A stretch of 52,666 bases of DNA from assembly GCA_016280915.1 (NCBI GenBank), contig JAEEHQ010000123.1, forward strand, positions 1-52,666. The letters run 5' to 3'. Source of the DNA: Bacteroidales bacterium. Its GTDB lineage: Bacteria; Bacteroidota; Bacteroidia; Bacteroidales; P3. A program made the translations under genes and the position numbers. The notes under the pieces are model-generated. The model saw nothing but the letters and a program-made list of their open reading frames with translations. It did no database searches and had not been told where the DNA came from. Of the stretch, positions 41,159 to 49,053 are shown in pieces; positions within the stretch are counted from its first letter, which is position 1; the number at the start of each line of letters is the position of its first letter.

Positions 41159-42517
41159 ATGAACGTCCATTTCATTGCCATTGGCGGCAGCGCCATGCAC
41201 AATCTGGCCATTGCCATGCACCTCAAAGGCTGCCATGTGACTGGCTCCGACGACGAGATTTTCGACCCTGCCAAGAGCCGCCTCCAACGCTATGGCCTCC
41301 TGCCCGAGTCCTACGGGTGGCACCCCGAGCGCATCACCCCCAACCTCGATGCCATCGTTCTGGGCATGCATGCCCGTATAGACAATCCCGAGCTCCTTCG
41401 CGCACAAGAGTTGGGATTGAAGATTTATAGCTATCCCGAATATCTCTACGAGCAGTCAAAGGACAAGACCCGCGTGGTGATTGGCGGCAGCCACGGCAAA
41501 ACCACCACTACGGCCATGATCCTTCACGTGCTGCAGCATTGCGGCATCGAGGCCGACTATATGGTGGGTGCCCAGTTGGAGGGTTTCGAGGTGATGGTGC
41601 GCCTGAGCGAGACGGCCAAGGTGATGGTGATAGAGGGCGACGAGTACCTGACCTCACCTATCGACCGCCGTCCCAAGTTCCACCTCTATAAGCCTCATGT
41701 GGCCATTGTCACCGGCATCGAGTGGGATCATATCAATGTTTTCCCCACGTTTGAGATATACAAGGACCAGTTTGTCCAATTCGTAAACCTCATAGAACCA
41801 GGTGGTAAGCTCATCTATTGCAACGACGATGCCGAGGTGCGCGACGTGGCGTTGAAGAACACACGCACCGACATCACCAAGCAGCCCTACGATGTGCCAC
41901 CCCACGAGGTGGAGGAAGGCATCACCTATCTCAACACCGCTCACGGTCGGGTGCCCCTGCGTGTGTTTGGCAACCACAATCTGCTTAATCTCACAGCGGC
42001 CCGCTACGCCTGTAACAGCCTTGGAGTGACAGACAAACAGTTCGACGAGGCCATTCAGAGCTTTGGCGGTGCCAGCAAGCGGCTGGAACTGGTCAAGGCT
42101 ACCGAGCATAGCGCGGTGTATAAGGACTTCGCCCATGCCCCCTCCAAGCTGCGCGCCACGATTGCCGCCATGAAAGGACAATACCCCACACGCCGCTTGG
42201 TGGCCTGCATGGAGTTGCACACCTTCAGCAGCCTCACCGCCGAGTTCCTCAAGCAGTATGCCGGCACCATGGACGAGGCCGATGTGCCCTTTGTCTACTA
42301 TAGCCAGCATGCCTTGCAGCTGAAAAAACTGCCCAACCTCGACCCCGAACAGGTGCGGGCCTCCTTTGCCAACGATAAGGTGCGGGTGTTCACCAACTCC
42401 AAGCAGATGGTCGACGAACTGCATAAGATGTCGTGGCAGGATGCAAACCTGCTGATGATGTCGAGTGGCAACTTCGACGGCATCGACTTCAAGCAGCTGG
42501 CCGACGAACTTATCTGA
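41159..42517 (+). CDS. mpl: Mpl-type Mur ligase (UDP-MurNAc : L-Ala-gamma-D-Glu-meso-DAP ligase)
   Basis: 452 residues, an ATP-dependent ligase. The N-terminus HFIAIGGSAMHNLAIAMHLKGCHVTGSDDEIFDP, then the P-loop VVIGGSHGKTTTTAM near residue 106, EGDEYLTSPIDRRPKF, VTGIEWDHINVFPT and the C-terminal FGGASKRLELV are Mur-ligase motifs. The GSDDEIFDP and YGWHPE wording resembles Mpl, which reloads recycled muropeptide onto UDP-MurNAc, rather than MurC. MurC activity cannot be excluded. The heptamer tract runs up to its start codon. No murA-G genes are nearby, which favours a recycling role. Confidence 0.8.
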   Translation: MNVHFIAIGGSAMHNLAIAMHLKGCHVTGSDDEIFDPAKSRLQRYGLLPESYGWHPERITPNLDAIVLGMHARIDNPELLRAQELGLKIYSYPEYLYEQSKDKTRVVIGGSHGKTTTTAMILHVLQHCGIEADYMVGAQLEGFEVMVRLSETAKVMVIEGDEYLTSPIDRRPKFHLYKPHVAIVTGIEWDHINVFPTFEIYKDQFVQFVNLIEPGGKLIYCNDDAEVRDVALKNTRTDITKQPYDVPPHEVEEGITYLNTAHGRVPLRVFGNHNLLNLTAARYACNSLGVTDKQFDEAIQSFGGASKRLELVKATEHSAVYKDFAHAPSKLRATIAAMKGQYPTRRLVACMELHTFSSLTAEFLKQYAGTMDEADVPFVYYSQHALQLKKLPNLDPEQVRASFANDKVRVFTNSKQMVDELHKMSWQDANLLMMSSGNFDGIDFKQLADELI

Positions 42518-42540
42518 AGTACGAATAAAAAAATAAAGAA

Positions 42541-43056
42541 GTGTCATCCACAGACATACAAGAAGTAAAGCGGTTTGGCCGCAGCAAGAATCGACATTCG
42601 GTGCTGTTCTATCACTACCGGTATGCTCTGTTGGTATTTGTGGGTTTAATAGTGATGTGTCTTGTGATGCCATTGATTGTTGATGGCTGGTCGGCATATC
42701 AGAAAGAGTACTTCCACCGTTTTATGCTGTGGGGACTGTTTGTCTCGGCCTGTATCTCCATTTTCGCCTCGTGGGTTGGTAAAGGAAGTTTGGTGGAGTC
42801 GGTAGTGATAGATTATCCACAGAGGGAAATACGGGTGACACATTACAGACTTCCATCTACCTTATGCGAAAGAAAGCTGTCGTTCGATGGGCTCAAGTGG
42901 GATGTAATGAATGGCGGTCGTAGTTGGGACCGTCTGCGGCTCAAACCTAAAGAGGGGAAAAAGGTCGTTATATGCATGATGCATTTGGGTTGGAAGATCG
43001 ATGATTGTTGGGCATTGATGGATGCCCTGTCTTTAATAACTCCAAAAGATAAATAA
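42541..43056 (+). CDS. Membrane protein of unknown function
   Basis: 171 residues starting at GTG 42541. Two predicted membrane helices (YALLVFVGLIVMCLVMPLIV and FMLWGLFVSACISIFASWV) are followed by a soluble 90-residue domain (VESVVIDYPQREIRVTHYRLPSTLCERKLSFDGLKWDVMNGG). The pattern of two helices plus a small beta domain is like PH/YcxB-type proteins, but I do not claim homology. It lies 23 nt after the Mur ligase and 4 nt before the DUF2027-Smr gene, so it is probably in that operon. Confidence 0.65.
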   Translation: MSSTDIQEVKRFGRSKNRHSVLFYHYRYALLVFVGLIVMCLVMPLIVDGWSAYQKEYFHRFMLWGLFVSACISIFASWVGKGSLVESVVIDYPQREIRVTHYRLPSTLCERKLSFDGLKWDVMNGGRSWDRLRLKPKEGKKVVICMMHLGWKIDDCWALMDALSLITPKDK

Positions 43057-43060
43057 TGGT

Positions 43061-43828
43061 ATGACTAAATTTCAAATAGGGGACAAGGTAAAGTTCCTCA
43101 ACAGTATCGGTGGCGGTGTCGTCACCAAAATCACCAACGATTTCATCTTTGTGCGTGACGATACGGGTTTCGACATGCCTATGCCCGCCAACGAGTTGAT
43201 TCGTATGGCAGATATGAGCGGTGTGGGCAAGGTCTTCAACCAAGATGTGCCCGGCGAATTGCCCACCGCCGAGGAGGCAAAGAAGGCTGCGGAAGCTGAA
43301 TCGAAGGCTGCCGCCAAGGAAGCAGAGCTCAACCGTAAGTTGAAAGAGAAGTTCACCGGCTCGCCGGACGACGACAATGTCGACAAGTTGCGCGAGGAGA
43401 ATATGCGGCTGCGGTCGCAGGTGGCTAATCTGCAAGACCAGGTGAAGAAGTTGAAGGCACGTTTGGAGCAGGTGCAGGCGCACAATGCCCAGAAGCTGAA
43501 CGAGAATGTGCTGCTGCAATACATGACCCGTCCCGGCGAGGCGGAGGTCGACCTGCATATCGAGGCCTTGACCGACCATCCCGAACGGCTCAGCGACGTG
43601 GAGAAACACGAGTTGCAGAAACGTTTCTTCCGCACCTGCCTCAACCATGCCCTGCTCAACGGCTTCAAGAAGGTGGTGTTCATCCACGGCGTGGGCCGTG
43701 GCGTGCTCAAGACCGAAATCCACAACGAGCTGGACCTGTACGACAACGTCCAATACATCGACGCTCCCATGTCGCTCTACGGCGCCGGTGCCACCGAAGT
43801 CTATTTCAAAACGAAAGGTAAGAACTGA
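43061..43828 (+). CDS. DUF2027 / Smr-domain protein
   Basis: 255 residues. The N-terminal 60 residues (FQIGDKVKFLNSIGGGVVTKITNDFIFVRDDTGFDMPMPANELI) match the DUF2027 head of Bacteroidota MutS2-related proteins. An Ala/Lys/Glu-rich coiled coil (about 75-150) follows, then an Smr domain: VDLHIEALTDHPERLS, and VVFIHGVGRGVLKTEIHNEL with the GxGxG-like loop. By memory the family is longer with an extra middle domain, which the coiled coil seems to replace. Smr domains cleave nucleic acid or bind it. Cytosolic. ispG begins 37 nt on. Confidence 0.8.
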   Translation: MTKFQIGDKVKFLNSIGGGVVTKITNDFIFVRDDTGFDMPMPANELIRMADMSGVGKVFNQDVPGELPTAEEAKKAAEAESKAAAKEAELNRKLKEKFTGSPDDDNVDKLREENMRLRSQVANLQDQVKKLKARLEQVQAHNAQKLNENVLLQYMTRPGEAEVDLHIEALTDHPERLSDVEKHELQKRFFRTCLNHALLNGFKKVVFIHGVGRGVLKTEIHNELDLYDNVQYIDAPMSLYGAGATEVYFKTKGKN

Positions 43829-43865
43829 CCCTTTTTTATGGCGTAACAATAATAATACCCCCCCT

Positions 43866-45008
43866 ATGAGCAGACAAATCACAATAGGCAACCTCACCCT
43901 TGGCGGAGGAGCCCCCATCCGAGTCCAGTCCATGACCAATACCGACACCATGGACACCCATGCCACTGTCGAGCAGACCCTGCGCCTTGTTGAGGCAGGC
44001 TGCGAGTTGGTGCGCATCACCGCCCCCGATGTCAAGGCAGCGGAGAACCTCTATAACATCAAGAACGAGCTGGCACGTCGGGGGTGTACCGTCCCCTTGG
44101 TGGCGGACATCCATTTCAACCCCCTTGCTGCTGAGACGGCGGCCACCATCGTGGAGAAAGTGCGTGTCAACCCCGGCAACTACACCGACCGCAACACCGG
44201 CAAGACCCATTTCACCGAGCAAGAGTATGCCGACGAACTGAAGCGGATAGGCGAGAAGATGTCGCGCCTCATCGAGATTTGCAAGCAGCACCACACCGCC
44301 ATGCGCATCGGCACCAACCACGGCTCACTCAGCGAACGCATCATGTCGCGCTACGGCAACACCCCCGAAGGCATGGCCCAGTCCGCCATCGAGTTTGCCC
44401 AGGTATGCCGTGAGCAAGACTACCACCAGCTGGTCTTCTCCATGAAGGCCAGTAACGTGCAGGTGATGGTGCAGAGCACACGCCTTTTTGTCGAGAAGAT
44501 GCACGCCCTGGGTATGGACTATCCCATCCATCTTGGTGTCACCGAAGCGGGCGATGCGATGGAAGCACGTTACAAAAGTGCTGCCGGTATTGGCGCATTG
44601 CTTATCGACGGCATCGGCGACACCATCCGTGTCTCCCTCACCGAAGACCCCGTCGAGGAGATTCCCGTGGCTTACGGCATCCTTCAAGCCGTCGGGGCAC
44701 GTATCAGCAAGTGTGAATATATCGCCTGCCCCTCCTGCGGCCGCACGCAATACGATATCCAGCAAGCCCTGCAGCAGATAAAGGCGCGCACCCAGCACCT
44801 CAAAGGTGTCAAGATAGGCGTCATGGGCTGCATCGTCAACGGCCCTGGCGAGATGGCCGACGCCCACTACGGCTATGTAGGCCAAGGTGCGGGCAAGATT
44901 ACCCTCTACAAAGGCCGTCAAGTGGTCAAACGCGACATCCCCCAAGCCGCCGCCGTCGACGAGCTCGTCAACCTCATCAAGGCCAACGGCGACTGGATAG
45001 AGCCGTAA
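43866..45008 (+). CDS. ispG: 4-hydroxy-3-methylbut-2-enyl diphosphate synthase, short form without insert domain
   Basis: 380 residues from the ATG at 43866. The long in-frame extension to 43647 overlaps the Smr domain and was rejected. The enzyme reduces methylerythritol cyclodiphosphate in the MEP isoprenoid pathway. The TIM barrel has IRVQSMTNTDTMD, VRVNPGNYTD and NHGSLSERIMSRYGNTPEGM. The Fe-S ligands are C288, C291, C322 and E329 (ACPSCGRT.., MGCIVNGPGE). Bacteroidales IspG is usually about 600 residues with an extra A* domain. Here EDPVEEIPVAYGILQAV passes straight to the Fe-S domain. The sequence otherwise reads like the long clade. Confidence 0.92.
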   Translation: MSRQITIGNLTLGGGAPIRVQSMTNTDTMDTHATVEQTLRLVEAGCELVRITAPDVKAAENLYNIKNELARRGCTVPLVADIHFNPLAAETAATIVEKVRVNPGNYTDRNTGKTHFTEQEYADELKRIGEKMSRLIEICKQHHTAMRIGTNHGSLSERIMSRYGNTPEGMAQSAIEFAQVCREQDYHQLVFSMKASNVQVMVQSTRLFVEKMHALGMDYPIHLGVTEAGDAMEARYKSAAGIGALLIDGIGDTIRVSLTEDPVEEIPVAYGILQAVGARISKCEYIACPSCGRTQYDIQQALQQIKARTQHLKGVKIGVMGCIVNGPGEMADAHYGYVGQGAGKITLYKGRQVVKRDIPQAAAVDELVNLIKANGDWIEP

Positions 45009-45462
45009 TAAAACGAGAATAGATAGCTACCCTTTGTTCGCGAATCCTAACGGGTTCGCATTACCCTCCCATAGCGACCGGAATGAACCTTTGTTAAATC
45101 CGGTTCGTAAGTATTTTGAAATCAGGCATTACGGATAAGACTTTGAAATTTACTCAATGCATTGAGTAAAATTTTAGAATGCTTTCTAATGTGCTTATTC
45201 CATGAGTGTTATGGAGATTCAAGATACAACTTTTTACGCTATCAACAAACAAAATCTACGCAAGCATCTGCCGAGTACGTAAGAGTCGGTTCCTTGCCCC
45301 AAGCACAAACTCCCCCAAAAGGAGGATTTCATCTTTGGTATCACATATTACCGCACATAATTTCTCCGCCAAGTTACACTTTTTTGCACACCACTTGCCT
45401 GGTTCACTACCTTCTTAGCACTTTCTCAGCCCTTCCGAGTTTACTTTTTAGGGCGCAAGAAG
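45009..45462. other. 454-bp gap with structured repeats
   Basis: No convincing gene. Close to ispG is the hairpin GCGAATCC-TAAC-GGGTTCGC (45040-45059), then a CCGG..CCGG imperfect stem (45079-45106) and a 22-bp palindrome at 45149. A 104-codon open frame (45162-45476) has low-complexity, Pro/Leu/His-rich translation and runs into the 3' end of the opposite gene, so I judge it spurious. A 23-codon reading MEIQDTTFYAINKQNLRKHL that then stops may be a gene remnant. Confidence 0.5.
45149..45170. promoter_or_regulatory. 22-bp perfect palindrome
   Basis: TTTACTCAATG followed by its exact complement CATTGAGTAAA, within an AT-rich context that extends the symmetry imperfectly. It could be an operator for a dimeric regulator or a compact terminator. 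No adjacent start codon makes the choice. Confidence 0.45.
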
Positions 45463-46323
45463 CTAATTCAGCTTAATGAATGGCACGTAGCAATGGGCTC
45501 CGCAAAGCTGTAAATGGTTGTTGCGCACATACTCCAGAATCTGCTTGCGGGTGGCAACGGCGGTAGTGGGGTCTTGGTCATAGCGTGCACAAAAGTCGGG
45601 ATTGTCCAACTGCAAATCCTGTGAGTGCAGGATATCACCGGCTATCAGGCAGTTGCCAATCTGGAAGAGGGTGTGCCCTGGCGTATGGCCGGGGGCGGGT
45701 AGGGTTTGCACGCGACCGTCGAAGAGAGCCGCATTGTCGGCAAAGGTGACAATCTTACCTGCGTAAGCTTCTTTCACCTGCTGCCAGCGGGCGAATAGGG
45801 GAGAGGTGGCCTCCCATTGGCTGGTGCTGGCATTCTCGGTCTCAGAGAGATAGATGGTGGCCGAAGGGAAAGCTGCCTTGCCGTCCGCGAGCAGCCAGCC
45901 GATGTGGTCGGGATGCAGGTGGGTGAGGCAGATGGCATCGATTTCCTCAGGAGCGCCCAGGTTCTCCATCAGGCGGCCGCCCGCTTCGGCACCTATTCCG
46001 GCATCGAAGAGCACGGTGGGACCCTCGGCAAACTTGGCTTCAAACACGTTGATGGCCGACCGAGCCCCTCCCGAAGGCAGGAGGGCCGACAAGAGGCTGT
46101 CGTTGTAAGAGCCTTTGAATAGCTCTGCCGGCTGCTCTGTGGCTTTGTCGCGAATGGCTATGAGGGTGCAACCGTTTCCGTCGTAATAAATGGTTACGTC
46201 GTCGCTTTGGTTGACAAGGCTGTCCTGAACGCTGTTCTCCTGTTGGGTTCCGCCGCATGCCACAGCCATCAAAGCCATCACAAAAGCAGCACCCCATAAT
46301 AAAATAGTACGTTTCATCATCAT
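45463..46323 (-). CDS. Metallo-beta-lactamase-fold hydrolase, lipoprotein
   Basis: 286 residues from the ATG at 46323; two further in-frame ATGs (MMMK) leave the exact start open. An SpII signal (LLWGAAFVMALMAVACGG) anchors it. The metal site of the MBL fold is visible: LTHLHPDHIGWLL (HxHxDH at 135-140), then PAPGHTPGHTLFQIG, then AGDILHS with the bridging Asp and LCGAHCYVPF. It resembles quorum-lactonase/glyoxalase-II-like families by pattern. Substrate unknown. Its upstream gap carries a heptamer tract in the gene's own orientation. Confidence 0.85.
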   Translation of the reverse strand: MMMKRTILLWGAAFVMALMAVACGGTQQENSVQDSLVNQSDDVTIYYDGNGCTLIAIRDKATEQPAELFKGSYNDSLLSALLPSGGARSAINVFEAKFAEGPTVLFDAGIGAEAGGRLMENLGAPEEIDAICLTHLHPDHIGWLLADGKAAFPSATIYLSETENASTSQWEATSPLFARWQQVKEAYAGKIVTFADNAALFDGRVQTLPAPGHTPGHTLFQIGNCLIAGDILHSQDLQLDNPDFCARYDQDPTTAVATRKQILEYVRNNHLQLCGAHCYVPFIKLN

Positions 46324-46371
46324 GATTGTTTTTCATAAATAACGTAAACTGTTGGTTATTATTGTGCATTT

Positions 46372-46502
46372 TATAGTTGATAGTTGATAGTTTAAAGTAG
46401 TGGATAGTTTATTGTTTATAGGTTATTGGTTATTGAGAGTTGAAAGTTGAGAGTTTATTGGTTATAGGTTATTGGTTATTGAAATTTGAGAGTTGAAAGT
46501 AA
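46372..46502 (-). repeat. G-poor heptamer tract, minus orientation
   Basis: Reads on the minus strand as CAACTCTCAA/TAAACTATCAAC/CAATAACCTATAAAC words. It lies 50 nt upstream of the MBL-fold gene on that gene's coding strand. Confidence 0.65.
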
Positions 46503-46586
46503 AATCTGCGATTTCAGCGAGAGTTTTCCCAAGCCATAGCTTGCCCCTATCATTCTGCGTTTTCTGCGATTTCAGCGAGAGTTTTC

Positions 46587-46634
46587 CCAAGCTTTAGCTT
46601 GCCAAATTCGTGTAATACATGTGATACGTGGCAC
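46587..46634 (-). repeat. 48-nt interspersed repeat, inverted copy
   Basis: Reverse complement of 38049-38096 with one mismatch. Its neighbours (GCAGAAA-type units, heptamer tract) are also shared with that locus. Confidence 0.75.
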
Positions 46635-46725
46635 AATTAAGTTGAGAGTTTAGTGTTTAAAGTAGTTGAAAGTTTATAGGTTATTGGTTATTGAAAGTTT
46701 AAAGTTTAAAGTATGTGATTCACCA

Positions 46726-46754
46726 TTTTCTCCAATTCTCTAATTCTTGATAAA
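46726..46754 (+). repeat. 29-nt direct repeat, copy A
   Basis: Identical over 29 nt to 49000-49028 (starts TTTTCTCCAATTCTC). Both copies are in the leader region of a plus-strand gene. Confidence 0.7.
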
Positions 46755-46901
46755 AAGAAATCCTTTAATGATATTAGCAATTTTTCCCTTAATTCTTGTA
46801 CTTAATATATTACTTACTTTGAGAATATTTGATGCAGACGAATAAAACTTAAACAATCTCCTCCATGCTCAGAACAGTCCTCAGCAAGACCCGTCCCCGA
46901 T

Positions 46902-46963
46902 GCCAACAAACAAAGCATGTTGGCTGTCAGTATGATAGAGGCATCGCAGCGGGAATGCATTCC
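46902..46963 (+). promoter_or_regulatory. Structured leader of the IgGFc-binding/T9SS gene
   Basis: Hairpin GCCAACA (46902-46908) with TGTTGGC (46918-46924), then the palindrome GGAATGCATTCC (46952-46963), 47 nt before the ATG at 47010. They may be part of the 5' leader. No known riboswitch recognised. Confidence 0.4.
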
Positions 46964-47009
46964 TGTTCTCGGTATCAAATGGCATGATGCAAACTATTAA
47001 TTAAAATCA

Positions 47010-48917
47010 ATGAAAAAAAGCGTTTATTATCTCTTACTACTACTCCTGATGGGAACGGGCTCGGCAAGGGCTCAGGTCACCACGATGGGCACCGACTTCT
47101 GGGCGGGCTTTATGATGAACTACAAGGATACGGTCAGCGACAATTTCTTTATGATCTCGGCCTTTAGGGATTGCTCGGTGCAAATCACCAGCTCCGACGG
47201 AAGTTACGATACCCTGGTCCATGTCACCGCCGATGCCCCGCTGAATGTGCATATCCCCTTCGACTATTGCAACACCTTAATGGATTTTGGCGGGATTACC
47301 AACAAAAGCCTCCATGTCGTAGCCACAGATACCATCTCCCTCTACGCAGGTTCCTTCCTGTCGGCTTCTTTCGACATGACGGGCGTTCTGCCCATACCGG
47401 CTTTGGGCAGCGGGTATATATTGCAGACCTACGAGTCGCTCTATGACAGCTATTTTGCCAACTTCGGTGCCGAGTTCCTCGTGGTTGCCACCGAAGATTC
47501 TACCACCCTCAGGATCACCCCGTCCTACAACATCACCGATTCCTCCCTCTACGGCGATGCCGTCGTCCATGCCCAGGGCGAACCTTATTATGTCACCCTC
47601 CACCGTGGCCAATGTCTCTATGAGACGACCACCCGAGGCGAAGAGGCCGACTTCTCGGGCACGCTTATCGAATCCTTAGACGACAAGCCTGTGGCAGTCT
47701 TCCAGGGCAATACCTGCTCCAACATCCCGTCCGGTTTTGGTGCCTGCGACCATCTCTACGAGCAGAGCATCCCCATCAACGCCTGGGGCTCACAATTTGT
47801 TGTCATGGCCTCCCTCACCCGCACCAACGACATCCTCCGCATCACCTCCTCAAGCGATAACAACCAAATCAGCATCAACGGAGACCTTTTTGCCACCCTC
47901 TCGCAGGGCCAGACAATAGAGTATGACCTCAACCAGGCTGTCGCCCTCATCGAGAGCACCCGCCCCATTTCTGTATTCCTCTATCTGGTTGGCGGCCAGT
48001 ATGGTGGACAGCATGGCGACCCCGCCTCCGTGGTCATCCACCCCATCCAGCAGGTGATAGAAAAGGCAGTTTTCTGCAATTTCCAAACCGAATTACTCAA
48101 CGACAACTATGTCAATATCTCCACCCGAACTCCATGGGTGGAGCACATGCAACTCGACGGACGCAGCATTGCCTCCCAGTTCCACACGGTTCCCTACAAC
48201 CCCAATCTCAGCTACGCCAGGTTAGGACTCACCTATGGCAATCACATCATCGAATGTCCCAATGGCGGTTTCAACGCCCATATCTATGGCTTGGGCGAGT
48301 GGGAGAGCTATGCCTGTGCCCTCGGTGCCTCGGTGGTGCCCATGCTCAACCGCATCGACTCTTCCGTCTGCTCCAACCATCTTCCTGTCGATTGGTACGG
48401 CATCCATTTCGAGGATGCCGACAGCATCACCATTCCTTATCCCGTCCCCAGCATCTTCGACAGCCTTACCCTGGTCCTGACCGTCAACCCGGCCTATGAG
48501 AATTCGGTTGAGGATTCTTTGCCCCCTATAGGGTATTATCGCTTCATGGACACCATCTTCTACGATGCCACCTTCTATGAAGATTCCTCCTTCACAGCCA
48601 TGGGGTGCGACAGCATCAACCGGCTGACCCTCCACTACAAAGAAAGGCTCTGGGTGCCCAATGTCTTCACCCCCGATGCGCTGACCAACAATGTGTTCCA
48701 AGTGGAGGGCAAAGGCATCAACACCTTCGAGTGCACCATCTACGACCGGCGAGGCCGGTATGTCTATTCGTGGCAAGGGCTCGACGGCTCTTGGGACGGC
48801 ACCCAGGTCGGCCATCCGTTGCCCATGGCCGGCTACGTATACTTCATACGCTATTCCTCCATCGACGAACCCAAGTCTTTCCATACCAAGGCAGGCATCG
48901 TCACACTCATCAGGTAA
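47010..48917 (+). CDS. IgGFc-binding-like surface protein with T9SS type B sorting domain
   Basis: 635 residues. Signal peptide MKKSVYYLLLLLLMGTGSARAQ. The large N-terminal part (about 25-430) starts GTDFWAGFMMNYKDT and has the repeating strands of the IgGFc-binding N-terminal domain (KPVAVFQGNTCSNIPSG, ACDHLYEQSIPINAWGSQFVV). The last 85 residues are the gliding-motility-type C-terminal domain used as a type B T9SS signal: RLWVPNVFTPDALTNNVFQV, INTFECTIYDRRGRYVYSWQG, GTQVGHPLPMAGYVYFIRY, KAGIVTLIR. So it is exported by T9SS to the cell surface. The binding target is unknown. Confidence 0.88.
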   Translation: MKKSVYYLLLLLLMGTGSARAQVTTMGTDFWAGFMMNYKDTVSDNFFMISAFRDCSVQITSSDGSYDTLVHVTADAPLNVHIPFDYCNTLMDFGGITNKSLHVVATDTISLYAGSFLSASFDMTGVLPIPALGSGYILQTYESLYDSYFANFGAEFLVVATEDSTTLRITPSYNITDSSLYGDAVVHAQGEPYYVTLHRGQCLYETTTRGEEADFSGTLIESLDDKPVAVFQGNTCSNIPSGFGACDHLYEQSIPINAWGSQFVVMASLTRTNDILRITSSSDNNQISINGDLFATLSQGQTIEYDLNQAVALIESTRPISVFLYLVGGQYGGQHGDPASVVIHPIQQVIEKAVFCNFQTELLNDNYVNISTRTPWVEHMQLDGRSIASQFHTVPYNPNLSYARLGLTYGNHIIECPNGGFNAHIYGLGEWESYACALGASVVPMLNRIDSSVCSNHLPVDWYGIHFEDADSITIPYPVPSIFDSLTLVLTVNPAYENSVEDSLPPIGYYRFMDTIFYDATFYEDSSFTAMGCDSINRLTLHYKERLWVPNVFTPDALTNNVFQVEGKGINTFECTIYDRRGRYVYSWQGLDGSWDGTQVGHPLPMAGYVYFIRYSSIDEPKSFHTKAGIVTLIR

Positions 48918-48944
48918 AGTATGGAATAGCAAACCGCTTTTAAA

Positions 48945-48999
48945 CTATAAACTCTAAACTATCAACTCTATACTGTCTATCAACTCTAAACTCTCAACT
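48945..48999 (+). repeat. G-poor heptamer tract upstream of pgk
   Basis: AACTATAAACTCTAAACTATC-type words. The phrase ACTATCAACTCTATACTGTC is identical to part of the 57-bp repeat at 41 kb. It lies between the T9SS gene and pgk. Confidence 0.65.
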
Positions 49000-49028
49000 T
49001 TTTCTCCAATTCTCTAATTCTTGATAAA
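49000..49028 (+). repeat. 29-nt direct repeat, copy B
   Basis: Identical to 46726-46754. It ends 25 nt before the pgk ATG at 49054, so it would fall in the pgk leader. Confidence 0.7.
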
Positions 49029-49053
49029 TAAAAACTCTAAAATAAATAATCTT

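Larger units (their letters stand above)
46324..47009. other. 686-bp gene-free repeat mosaic (inverse of 37.6-38.6 kb)
   Basis: Contents in order: heptamer tract in minus orientation (46372-46502); two copies of TCTGCGATTTCAGCGAGAGTTTTCCCAAGC-type sequence (about 46504 and 46566); the inverted 48-nt repeat (46587-46634); another heptamer tract (46637-46715); a 29-nt direct repeat (46726); an AT-rich stretch likely holding the promoter of 47010; and two leader hairpins. No gene. Confidence 0.65.

Noticed and set aside
43647..43865. Longer IspG starting at an upstream ATG
   Set aside because: The extension overlaps the Smr-domain gene in another frame, is Ser/Thr/Arg-rich with no family match, and the ATG at 43866 gives the normal IspG N-terminus.
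45162..45476. 104-codon plus-strand open frame in the ispG / MBL-fold gap
   Set aside because: Low-complexity translation without domain or signal, ending inside the opposite gene; no promoter or ribosome site seen.
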